A stretch of DNA of 5,310 bases, taken from NCBI GenBank assembly GCA_021823305.1, contig JAKAOE010000167.1, positions 1 to 5,310 of the forward strand, read 5' to 3'. The notes beneath the pieces were generated by a model. It was not told the origin of the DNA. It made no database searches and saw only the letters and a list, made by a program, of their open reading frames with translations. Every line of letters starts with the position of its first letter. The first letter of the stretch is position 1. Positions 1 through 5,310 of the stretch are shown here, one piece after another. The translations under genes and the position numbers were made by a program. The DNA comes from Acidobacteriota bacterium (lineage in GTDB: Bacteria > Acidobacteriota > Terriglobia > Terriglobales > SCQP01).

Positions 1-415
1 GCTCCTCCGGCGCCAGGCGGGCGTAGAGGGCGGGCAGCTCGACGTTTTCCAGCGCGGTGGTGCGGCTGAGCAGGTTGAAGCCCTGGAAGACGAAGCCCAG
101 CTTGCGGTTGCGCAGGTGGGCCATCTCCACCTTGTCGAGCGAGCTGACATCCACTCCGTCGAGCTTGTAATTGCCGCGGGTGGGGCGGTCGAGCATGCCG
201 ACCAGGTTCATGAACGTGCTCTTGCCACCGCCGGAGGCGCCCATGATGGCGACGAACTCGCCGGGGTAGATGGTCACGTCGAGACCGCGCAGGGCATGCA
301 CCTGGACCTCGCCCAAGTCGTAGATCTTGTGCACACCCTCCATCTGGATGACGGGCGTACCGGTGCGCGGCTCGGGCGGGGCGGCGTCGGAGAGCTGCTC
401 AGTGGAGGTGGACAC
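1..415 (-). CDS. MacB/LolD-type ABC transporter ATP-binding protein (5' part, C-terminus beyond window)
   Basis: This is the N-terminal 138 codons of an ABC ATPase read leftward from a GTG start at 415-413. About 20 non-conserved residues precede the nucleotide-binding domain, which begins near [14 protein letters not shown] (residues 22-35). The Walker A loop is GASGGGKST (59-67, catalytic Lys65), followed by [14 protein letters not shown], typical of the MacB/LolD/FtsE-like group that drives tripartite efflux or lipoprotein export. The Q-loop is VFQGFNLL (Gln111). Signature motif, Walker B and any fused permease domain lie outside the window, so it cannot be told whether this is a LolD-size subunit or a full MacB. 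The GTG start is supported by a strong Shine-Dalgarno five bases upstream and by lack of another in-frame start. It lies 11 bp after the adaptor stop codon, so the two are surely co-transcribed. It would energise transport through the adjacent adaptor. Position 63 is Gly rather than the common Ser, which still fits GxxGxGKST. Confidence 0.93.
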   Translation of the reverse strand, partial: MSTSTEQLSDAAPPEPRTGTPVIQMEGVHKIYDLGEVQVHALRGLDVTIYPGEFVAIMGASGGGKSTFMNLVGMLDRPTRGNYKLDGVDVSSLDKVEMAHLRNRKLGFVFQGFNLLSRTTALENVELPALYARLAPEE

Positions 416-420
416 GCCGG

Positions 421-428
421 CCTCTCCT
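421..428 (-). promoter_or_regulatory. Ribosome binding site for the ABC ATPase gene
   Basis: On the minus strand the sequence AGGAGAGG overlaps the TAG stop of the adaptor gene and sits 5 bases before the GTG start at 415. It is one of only two clear Shine-Dalgarno sequences in the window. It decides the GTG start and suggests translational coupling to the upstream adaptor gene. Confidence 0.8.
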
Positions 429-1956
429 ATCTTCCGCGGCGGCCGGCGGGCAAGCCGCTGGAGTTGAGCTTGACCAGTTCGCCGGTGACGACTTTGTCGC
501 CGGCCTTGAGCGAACCGCCGAGCACCTTGGTGATGGCGGTATAGGTGAAATCGGTGATGCCGGTACGCACCCGCACCGGAACCAGGTTGTTGTTCTGGTC
601 GAGGGTCCAGATCACGGCGGTGGTGGGCTTGTCGTAGCCGGCGGAGCCGGAGTTGCCGCCGTTGCGGCCGCCACGCCCGCCGAAGCCGCCGCGGCCCTGG
701 CCGCCGCCCGCCGGGCGCGCCTGACCATTGGAAGCGCTGCCGTTGCCGAAGGTATGGTTGGCGGAGCCGTTGCCCGAGCCGCCGCCGTTCTCGCTGGGCG
801 ACATGTGGTACTTGGCCAGCAGCGCACGGGTCTGGACCGGGGTCAGGCTGGGCTTGAAGCGCAAGGCGGAGTTGGGCACTTCCAGAGTGTGGAAGGCGCG
901 GGCGACGGGGATGTTGACGTAAGCGGTCATGCCGGGGAAGAGCTTTTCGCCGGTGTTCTTGAACTCGATGATGGTGTCGTACTCGACCACGTTCTGCACG
1001 GTGGTGGCGCTCATCCGGCGCTGGATGATGGTGCCGTGGTAGACGGTGTTGGGGAACGCGTCCACGGTGAAGGTGGCGTCGTCGCCAACCTTGAGACGGC
1101 CGACGTCACTCTCGTCGGTCTGGACGAAGACCCACATGGTGTTGAGGTCGGTGGCTTCGCTGAAGAGCAAGGGCGCCGAGAAGGCGCTGGCGACGGTCTG
1201 GCCGACGTCCACGGCGCGGTTGATGATGACGCCGTTGGTGGGGGCGATGATGTCGCAGTAGCTCAGGTTGGTCTGGGCGGTCTGGACGGCGTTTTCGCGG
1301 CCCTCCAGGGTGGCCTTGGCCTGAGTCACGGCAGCTTGGGCGGCCTTCAGGGCGGCCTTATTCTGCTCGAGGCCAGCCTTGGCGCTAGCCAACTCGGCCT
1401 CATCGGTCTGGTAGGTGGCGACGTCGGTGTCGCGCTGCTGGGCGGAAACGATGCCCTGCTTGTACAGGCCGACAGAGCGGTCGGCTTGCAGCTTGGCGGC
1501 ATAAAGAGCGGCCTGGGCCTTCTCGACGTTGGCCTGGCCGTTGAGGACGTTGGCGCTGGCCACGGCCACCTGCGCGTTGGCGCTGTTGACGCTGGCCTGA
1601 GCGTTGGCGAGATCAGCCCGGGCGGAGGCGAGGGCGAGCTTGTAGACGGAAGGATCAATCGTGGCCAGCAATTGGCCCTGCTTCACCTTGCTGTTGAAAT
1701 CCACGTAAATGTTGGTGATCTTGCCGGAGACCTGGGCGCCGATGGAGATGGTACGCCGGGGGTTCACCGTCCCGGTCGCCTGCACCATGGAGGTGATATT
1801 GCCCACGCGCACGGGCGAGGTGAAATAAGTCGGGGCATTGCCGCGGTTGGCAAAAAAGACGATGGCCACAACCGCCGCCGCCACCACCACGATGAGAGTC
1901 TGGATGCCGCGGGAGCGGAGCAGAGAACGGGAGCGGGAACGGCCTTCAGTTGCCAT
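427..1956 (-). CDS. MacA/HlyD-family periplasmic adaptor (membrane fusion protein)
   Basis: This 509-residue protein is the adaptor of a tripartite efflux or export pump, linking an inner-membrane ABC transporter to an outer-membrane channel. An Arg/Ser-rich cytoplasmic start (residues 4-16) precedes one hydrophobic anchor (about 18-36) without a lipobox. The first barrel-sandwich half follows ([14 protein letters not shown] from residue 73, then [12 protein letters not shown]). A long Ala/Gln-rich helical hairpin spans about 105-230, with heptad-like repeats predicting coiled coil. The second barrel half is [20 protein letters not shown] (236-255), then beta-barrel and membrane-proximal domains ([55 protein letters not shown]). 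The protein is longer than a typical MacA of about 370-400 residues, partly because of a Gly-rich insert at 391-440. ATG at 1956 is chosen because an in-frame TAA lies eight codons upstream with no start between; no good Shine-Dalgarno precedes it. It is the first gene of its operon, followed by the ATPase. The family is clear; the substrate (macrolide, peptide, lipid or other) is unknown. Confidence 0.93.
   Translation of the reverse strand: MATEGRSRSRSLLRSRGIQTLIVVVAAAVVAIVFFANRGNAPTYFTSPVRVGNITSMVQATGTVNPRRTISIGAQVSGKITNIYVDFNSKVKQGQLLATIDPSVYKLALASARADLANAQASVNSANAQVAVASANVLNGQANVEKAQAALYAAKLQADRSVGLYKQGIVSAQQRDTDVATYQTDEAELASAKAGLEQNKAALKAAQAAVTQAKATLEGRENAVQTAQTNLSYCDIIAPTNGVIINRAVDVGQTVASAFSAPLLFSEATDLNTMWVFVQTDESDVGRLKVGDDATFTVDAFPNTVYHGTIIQRRMSATTVQNVVEYDTIIEFKNTGEKLFPGMTAYVNIPVARAFHTLEVPNSALRFKPSLTPVQTRALLAKYHMSPSENGGGSGNGSANHTFGNGSASNGQARPAGGGQGRGGFGGRGGRNGGNSGSAGYDKPTTAVIWTLDQNNNLVPVRVRTGITDFTYTAITKVLGGSLKAGDKVVTGELVKLNSSGLPAGRRGR
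637..786 (-). other. Gly/Asn/RGG-rich low-complexity insert within the adaptor
   Basis: Residues 391-440 of the adaptor are a low-complexity stretch with 22 glycines in 50 residues, plus Asn, Ser, Ala and Arg. Its centre reads [16 protein letters not shown], resembling an RGG box. It lies between [11 protein letters not shown] and AVIWTLDQ, where MacA proteins have a short turn in the membrane-proximal beta domain, so it is probably a flexible exposed loop in the periplasm. The flanking domain sequence continues normally in frame on both sides, so it looks like an insertion rather than a frameshift. Confidence 0.75.
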
Positions 1957-2082
1957 GGGGGACTTTTCGACGCCCTTCTTAGATGTTTGAACCTGACAAT
2001 TCTCAGAACGCCCTTGGGAGGCAAGCGGTTACACCCCGGGGGCAAATCCCGCGGGCTGCGCGCCAACCGCCGAATGGGCTGC

Positions 2083-2146
2083 ATACGCCGGAAAATACTG
2101 GACTTGCGCAGCTTCGCACCAGCGCCTGGGGCCCACCCCGGCGTAT
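2083..2146. repeat. 9-bp inverted repeat, arms at 2083-2091 and 2138-2146
   Basis: ATACGCCGG at 2083-2091 is the exact reverse complement of CCGGCGTAT at 2138-2146, with 46 bp between the arms. The right arm overlaps the predicted -10 element of the biotin operon. This could be a pair of operator half-sites bridged by a looped dimer, or chance in a GC-rich region. The symmetry is certain; the function is inferred. Confidence 0.5.
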
Positions 2147-2149
2147 TAT
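2144..2149 (+). promoter_or_regulatory. Candidate -10 element for the biotin operon (possible leaderless transcript)
   Basis: TATTAT lies 8 bases before the ATG of the BioB-BioF gene. If used as a sigma-70-type -10, transcription would start within a base or two of the start codon, giving a nearly leaderless mRNA. That agrees with the lack of any Shine-Dalgarno before this ATG. No convincing -35 is seen at the expected position (2121-2126 reads AGCGCC). Confidence 0.35.
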
Positions 2150-2150
2150 A
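2145..2150 (-). promoter_or_regulatory. Candidate -10 element (TATAAT) for the efflux operon
   Basis: The opposite strand of the same element reads TATAAT, a perfect -10 consensus. It points toward the adaptor gene and would give a 5' leader of roughly 180 bases. The -35 position (2173-2168, GGGAAT) is poor, so the call rests on the -10 alone. Confidence 0.3.
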
Positions 2151-2157
2151 CAGAACC

Positions 2158-4311
2158 ATGCGCTCTCATTCCCGGACGCGGACGGCCTGGACGATGGAGG
2201 AGATCGAGGCCGTCTACCACCAGCCCTTGTTGCAACTTGTGGAACAGGCCCATGGGGTGCACGCCCAGGCCCATCCGGAGGGCGAAGTCCAGCTCTGCCA
2301 ACTACTTTCCATTAAAACCGGCGGCTGCCCGGAGGACTGCGCCTATTGCCCGCAAAGCGCCCGGCATGAGACCGGCGTGGAAGGGAGCGGGCTGCTCCAG
2401 CTGGAAGAAGTGAGGGCAGCGGCGGGGCGGGCCAAGGCCGCCGGCTCGACCCGGTTTTGCATGGGAGCGGCATGGCGACAGGCGAAGCCGGGGGCGGAGT
2501 TCGAGCGGGTGCTGGCGATGGTGCGGGCGGTGGCGGAACTCGACTTGGAGGTCTGCTGCACGCTGGGGATGCTGACGGCCGAGCAGGCCCAGCAGTTGGC
2601 GGCGGCGGGGCTGACCGCCTACAACCACAACCTCGACACTTCGCCCGAGTTTTACGGGCACATCATTTCCACGCGCACCTACGAGGACCGGCTGCGCACG
2701 CTGGCGCACGTGCGGGCGGCGGGGGTGACGGTGTGCTGCGGCGGGATCCTGGGCATGGGCGAGAGCGAGCGCGACCGGTTGCGGCTGCTGCAGACGCTGG
2801 CCAACCTGGACCCGCCGCCGGAGAGCGTGCCGATCAACGCGCTGGTGGCGGTGCCGGGGACGCCGCTGGCGGAGCAGCCGCCGCTGGAGGCGTTCGCGAT
2901 GGTGCGGGCGATCGCGACGGCGCGGGTGCTGATGCCGGCGAGCAAGGTGCGGTTGAGCGCGGGGCGGCTGGCGTTGTCGCCAGAGGCGCAGGCGCTGTGT
3001 TTTTACGCCGGGGCGAACTCGATCTTCACCGGCGACAAGCTGCTGACGACGCCCAACCCGGACACCGACAGCGACCGGACGCTGCTCGCCGAGCTGGGGC
3101 TGAAGCCGGAGCCGGCGGCGGGACCGCTGCCGCAGGCGCAGCGGCCGGCGCCGGCGCGGCTGGAGGATGCCTGGGCGGTGGAGTTGGAGGCGATGGAGAG
3201 CCGGCGGCAGCGGCGGCGGCTGCGCGCGGCACAGGGAGAAGACTTCTCCTCCAACGACTACCTCGGGTTGGCGGCGGCGCCGGAGATTCGGGAAGCGCTG
3301 GCCCGGGCGCTGGCGGACGGCATCGCGCTGGGCTCGACCGGATCGCGGCTGGTGCGCGGCAATCACGCGGCGCTGGCGGCGGCGGAGGCCGAGTTCGCGG
3401 CCTGGCAGGGGACGGAAGCGGCGCTGCTGTTCAGCTCGGGCTACGCCGCCGGCGTGGGACTGCTGACGACGCTGCTGGGGCGGCACGACGTGGTGTTTTC
3501 CGACGAGCACAACCACGCCAGCCTGATTGACGGGATGCGCTGGTCGGGAGCGCGACGGGTGGTGGTGCGGCACAACGACGTGGCGGCGCTGGAGGCGGCG
3601 CTGCGGCGGGAAACGGCGCCGCGCGGGGCGCGGCGCTGGGTGGTGGTGGAATCGCTCTACAGCATGGAGGGCGACGCGGCGCCGCTGGGGGCGATCGCCG
3701 AGGCGTGCGCAACGGCGGGAGCGGAGCTGATCGTGGACGAGGCGCACGCCACCGGACTCTATGGGCCGGAGGGCGCGGGACTGGCGGCCGCGGCAGCGAG
3801 CCCGGCGCTGGAGCGGGCGCTGGCGGCGCGGCTGCATCCCTGCGGCAAGGCGATCGGCGCCAGCGGGGCGATGGTGGCGGGCTCGCGGCGGCTGATCGAA
3901 CTGCTCACGAATCGCACCCGCAGCTTCGTATTTTCGACCGCGCCCGCGCCGCTGCTCGGGGTGCAGATCGCAGCGGCGGTGGGGTTGATCCGGCGCGAAC
4001 CGGAGCGGCGGGCGCGGGTGCACGCGCTGGCGCGGGCGCTGCGGGCGGCGCTGCGGGCGCAGGGGTGGGCGCCGCTGGGAACGGAGGACGCGCCAATCGT
4101 GCCGGTGGTGCTGGGCGCGGAGGAGCGGGCGCTGGCGGCGGAGCTGCAGTTGGCGGAGCGCGGCTTCGACGTGCGCGCCATCCGTCCGCCGACGGTGGCG
4201 GCAGGCGCGGCGCGGCTGCGCTTCACCGTGCACGCCGGGCAGTCCGAGGCGGACTGCGCGCGCGCGGCGGCGGCGCTGGGCACAGGCATGCTCGCAGCGG
4301 CGGCGCGATGA
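2158..4311 (+). CDS. bioB-bioF: BioB-BioF fusion: biotin synthase joined to 8-amino-7-oxononanoate synthase
   Basis: One uninterrupted 717-residue frame encodes two complete enzymes. Residues 1 to about 316 are biotin synthase, the radical-SAM enzyme inserting sulfur into dethiobiotin. It has the CxxxCxxC cluster motif (Cys57, Cys61, Cys64), the [2Fe-2S] ligands by alignment to E. coli BioB (Cys101, Cys133, Cys193, Arg265), [13 protein letters not shown] (155-167) and a C-terminal [10 protein letters not shown]. Residues from about 335 are a PLP-dependent KAPA synthase joining alanine and a pimeloyl thioester: SSNDYLGL (364-371), HASL (453-456), DEAHATG (527-533), PLP Lys564 in [10 protein letters not shown], and [15 protein letters not shown] near the end. 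A Pro/Ala linker joins them. ATG 2158 is preferred because its N-terminus ([19 protein letters not shown]) aligns with the E. coli BioB start. A TTG at 2104 is in frame but has only a weak ribosome site; the first ATG has none. It is first in the operon and overlaps bioD by 4 bp. Each family is certain; whether the product stays fused in the cell is inferred. Confidence 0.93.
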   Translation: MRSHSRTRTAWTMEEIEAVYHQPLLQLVEQAHGVHAQAHPEGEVQLCQLLSIKTGGCPEDCAYCPQSARHETGVEGSGLLQLEEVRAAAGRAKAAGSTRFCMGAAWRQAKPGAEFERVLAMVRAVAELDLEVCCTLGMLTAEQAQQLAAAGLTAYNHNLDTSPEFYGHIISTRTYEDRLRTLAHVRAAGVTVCCGGILGMGESERDRLRLLQTLANLDPPPESVPINALVAVPGTPLAEQPPLEAFAMVRAIATARVLMPASKVRLSAGRLALSPEAQALCFYAGANSIFTGDKLLTTPNPDTDSDRTLLAELGLKPEPAAGPLPQAQRPAPARLEDAWAVELEAMESRRQRRRLRAAQGEDFSSNDYLGLAAAPEIREALARALADGIALGSTGSRLVRGNHAALAAAEAEFAAWQGTEAALLFSSGYAAGVGLLTTLLGRHDVVFSDEHNHASLIDGMRWSGARRVVVRHNDVAALEAALRRETAPRGARRWVVVESLYSMEGDAAPLGAIAEACATAGAELIVDEAHATGLYGPEGAGLAAAAASPALERALAARLHPCGKAIGASGAMVAGSRRLIELLTNRTRSFVFSTAPAPLLGVQIAAAVGLIRREPERRARVHALARALRAALRAQGWAPLGTEDAPIVPVVLGAEERALAAELQLAERGFDVRAIRPPTVAAGAARLRFTVHAGQSEADCARAAAALGTGMLAAAAR
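3106..3159 (+). other. Interdomain linker between the BioB and BioF halves
   Basis: Residues 317-334 of the fusion ([18 protein letters not shown]) are rich in Pro and Ala and match neither conserved enzyme core. They follow the end of the BioB core (LLAELGLK) and precede the first BioF helix ([20 protein letters not shown]). No stop codon or ATG lies in the linker. The nearest in-frame starts are GTG at 3178 and ATG at 3193, both inside the first BioF helix region. Confidence 0.7.
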
Positions 4312-4937
4312 GTGGACTGTTCGTCACCGGCACCGATACGGACGTTGGCAAAACGGTGGTGGCGGCGCTGGTGGCGCAGAACTGGCCACGGGCGCACTAC
4401 TGGAAACCGATCCAGTGCGGCACCGAGCCCTCGACCGACCGCGCCGAGGTGGCACGGATGACCGGGCTGCCGCCGGAGCGCCTGCTGCCGGAGGCCTACC
4501 GGCTGCGGCTGCCGCAGTCGCCGCACGTGGCGGCGGCGGCCGAAGGCATCACGATTACGCGGGCGGGGCTGTTGCCGCCGCCGGCGGCGGACGGGCCGAT
4601 CGTGGCGGAAGGGGCGGGCGGGGTGATGGTACCGCTGAACGCGGGCCAGAGCATGCTCGACCTGATGACCTGGCTCGCCTGGCCGGTGGCAGTGGTGGCG
4701 CGGACGCAACTGGGGACGATCAACCACACGCTGCTCACGCTGGCGGCGCTGCGGGCGCGGGGGCTGCGGGTGGCGGCGCTGGTGTTGAACGGCGAGCCGG
4801 TGGCGACGACGACGGCGACGCTGCGGGCGCGGGCGGGCGGGGCGCGGCTGATCGAGCTGCCGCGGCTGGAGCGATTGGCGCCGGAAACGCTGCGGGCGGC
4901 GTGGGCGGCGCACTTTCAGGAGTTTCCGCTTGGCTGA
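4308..4937 (+). CDS. bioD: Dethiobiotin synthetase BioD
   Basis: This 209-residue P-loop ATPase makes the ureido ring of dethiobiotin from DAPA, CO2 and ATP. The Walker A loop is GTDTDVGKT (residues 8-16, Lys15), preceded by the usual beta strand LFVT. The KPIQCG segment (33-38) carries the second active-site lysine, Lys33. SPH (71-73), [12 protein letters not shown] (99-110, with acidic Glu101) and [11 protein letters not shown], equivalent to the E. coli LGCINHAMLT nucleotide and substrate region, follow in order. It is slightly shorter than E. coli BioD (about 225 residues), mainly after the P-loop helix and at the C-terminus. ATG 4308 overlaps the TGA of the preceding gene as ATGA, and no clear Shine-Dalgarno precedes it, so translation is probably coupled. 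The 3' end overlaps bioA. It is complete, with no missing key residue. Confidence 0.96.
   Translation: MSGLFVTGTDTDVGKTVVAALVAQNWPRAHYWKPIQCGTEPSTDRAEVARMTGLPPERLLPEAYRLRLPQSPHVAAAAEGITITRAGLLPPPAADGPIVAEGAGGVMVPLNAGQSMLDLMTWLAWPVAVVARTQLGTINHTLLTLAALRARGLRVAALVLNGEPVATTTATLRARAGGARLIELPRLERLAPETLRAAWAAHFQEFPLG
4918..4922 (+). promoter_or_regulatory. Ribosome binding site deciding the TTG start of bioA
   Basis: AGGAG lies inside the end of bioD, 7 bases before the TTG at 4930. This ideal spacing is the main reason to accept the TTG start. Confidence 0.75.
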
Positions 4938-5310
4938 CACCCGGGTCTGGTATCCGTACACGCAGATGCGGGGGCTGGAGCCGCCGCTGGAGATGGTGCG
5001 CGGCGAGGGCGCGTGGCTGGAGGCGCGCGACGGGCGGCGCTACCTCGACGCCATCAGCTCGTGGTGGGTGACGCTGCACGGGCACGCGCATCCGCGCATC
5101 GCGGCGGCGGTGGCGCGGCAGGCGGCGCAGCTCGAGCAGGTGATCCTGGCGGGCTGCACGCATCCGGGGGCGGAGCGGCTGGCGGAGCGCCTGCTGGCGG
5201 TGGCGCCGCCGGGCCTGGCGCACGTCTTCTACTCTGACGACGGCTCGACCGCGGTGGAGGTGGCGCTGAAGATGGCGCTACAGAGCGCGAAGCAGCTCGG
5301 CGATCGGCAG
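4930..5310 (+). CDS. bioA: BioA, DAPA aminotransferase (5' part, C-terminus beyond window)
   Basis: The frame is open from a TTG at 4930 to the window edge, giving 127 codons of a fold-type-I PLP aminotransferase that converts KAPA to DAPA. The N-terminus [13 protein letters not shown] contains the WxPYT motif of BioA (Tyr10 corresponds to the substrate-contacting Tyr17 of E. coli). SSWW (43-46) carries the conserved active-site Trp. HGHAHPRI and HVFYSDDGSTAVEVALKMALQ (98-118) include the Gly-Ser that binds the PLP phosphate (105-106). The catalytic lysine lies beyond the window. TTG is the best start: AGGAG is 7 bases upstream, and the next in-frame ATG (4966) would remove WYPYT. The gene overlaps bioD by 8 bp. 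The amino donor (SAM as in E. coli, or lysine as in B. subtilis BioK) cannot be told from this part. Confidence 0.93.
   Translation, partial: MADTRVWYPYTQMRGLEPPLEMVRGEGAWLEARDGRRYLDAISSWWVTLHGHAHPRIAAAVARQAAQLEQVILAGCTHPGAERLAERLLAVAPPGLAHVFYSDDGSTAVEVALKMALQSAKQLGDRQ

Larger units (their letters stand above)
1957..2157. promoter_or_regulatory. Divergent intergenic region between the efflux and biotin operons
   Basis: This 201-bp gap separates two divergently read genes and must hold both promoters. It is visibly less GC-rich than the genes, especially at 1964-2005 and 2082-2105. The only good -10-like element is the symmetric GTATTATAC at 2143-2151. A 9-bp inverted repeat (2083-2091 and 2138-2146) is present. 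On the minus strand close to the adaptor gene, TTCTGA and CATCTA are spaced 17 bp (about 2009-1981) but match the sigma-70 consensus poorly. No recognisable BirA, BioR or BioQ operator and no riboswitch-like fold was seen. Confidence 0.6.

Noticed and set aside
2128..2139. GGGGCCCACCCC as a hairpin or terminator.
   Set aside because: The stem has only four base pairs and is not followed by a T run. It lies between divergent promoters where no terminator is expected.
754..2157. The bioB reading frame stays open upstream through the intergenic region and antisense to the adaptor gene, allowing a 1185-residue ORF.
   Set aside because: The upstream part translates to low-complexity Gly/Val/Asp-rich sequence antisense to a clearly real gene, as expected in high-GC DNA. 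The BioB family start fits ATG 2158.
1957..2157. A known biotin operator (BirA, BioR or BioQ type) upstream of the operon.
   Set aside because: Nothing resembling the BirA palindrome or the BioR site was found. A TGAACCTGAC stretch near 1988 only loosely resembles a BioQ half-site and lacks its partner half.
2457..3530. 357-residue plus-strand ORF rich in Gly and Ala, and similar frames at 3705-4307 and 4415-5071.
   Set aside because: These are shifted-frame readings of GCG/GGC-rich codons in bioB, bioF and bioD, giving Gly/Ala low-complexity sequence. Only the 4308-4937 part of the 3705 frame is real (bioD).
2302..4233. 643-residue minus-strand ORF opposite the BioB-BioF gene, and a 400-residue one at 3759-4961.
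   Set aside because: Both are Arg/Pro/Gln/His-rich antisense shadows of GC-rich codons with no recognisable domain, lying over conserved enzymes on the other strand.
4264..4275. Runs of GCG repeats in the biotin genes as slippage or phase-variation tracts.
   Set aside because: Runs are at most about four to five units, code for Ala in frame, and are common throughout this GC-rich operon. A slip of whole triplets would not switch the gene off.

Overview
The window is very GC-rich bacterial DNA (estimated by eye at around 70%, not counted). It holds two divergent operons. On the minus strand is the start of a MacA/MacB-type efflux or export system: a periplasmic adaptor (427-1956), then the first 138 codons of its ABC ATPase (1-415, running off the left edge). 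On the plus strand is a late biotin biosynthesis operon: a BioB-BioF fusion (2158-4311), bioD (4308-4937), and the first 127 codons of bioA (4930-5310, running off the right edge). GC content, the adaptor sequence style, and start sites without a clear Shine-Dalgarno would suit Acidobacteriota or a similar high-GC Gram-negative phylum. That is an impression, not a determination; an envelope-spanning adaptor does imply a diderm cell.

Layout: 1-415 minus, MacB/LolD-like ATPase; 427-1956 minus, MacA/HlyD-family adaptor with a roughly 50-residue Gly/RGG-rich insert; 1957-2157, a 201-bp divergent intergenic region with a symmetric -10-like element and a 9-bp inverted repeat; 2158-5310 plus, tightly packed biotin genes with 4-bp and 8-bp overlaps. 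No tRNA, rRNA, CRISPR array, insertion sequence or terminator was seen.

The biotin genes cover all four late steps: BioF (pimeloyl thioester plus alanine to KAPA), BioA (KAPA to DAPA), BioD (DAPA to dethiobiotin) and BioB (dethiobiotin to biotin). Notably, the first and last enzymes are encoded as one uninterrupted 717-residue polypeptide. BioB is the N-terminal half and BioF the C-terminal half, joined by a short Pro/Ala linker, and both halves keep their catalytic motifs. Genes for pimeloyl precursor synthesis (bioC, bioH, bioW and similar) are not in the window. The efflux genes show no sequence link to biotin; they share only the divergent promoter region.
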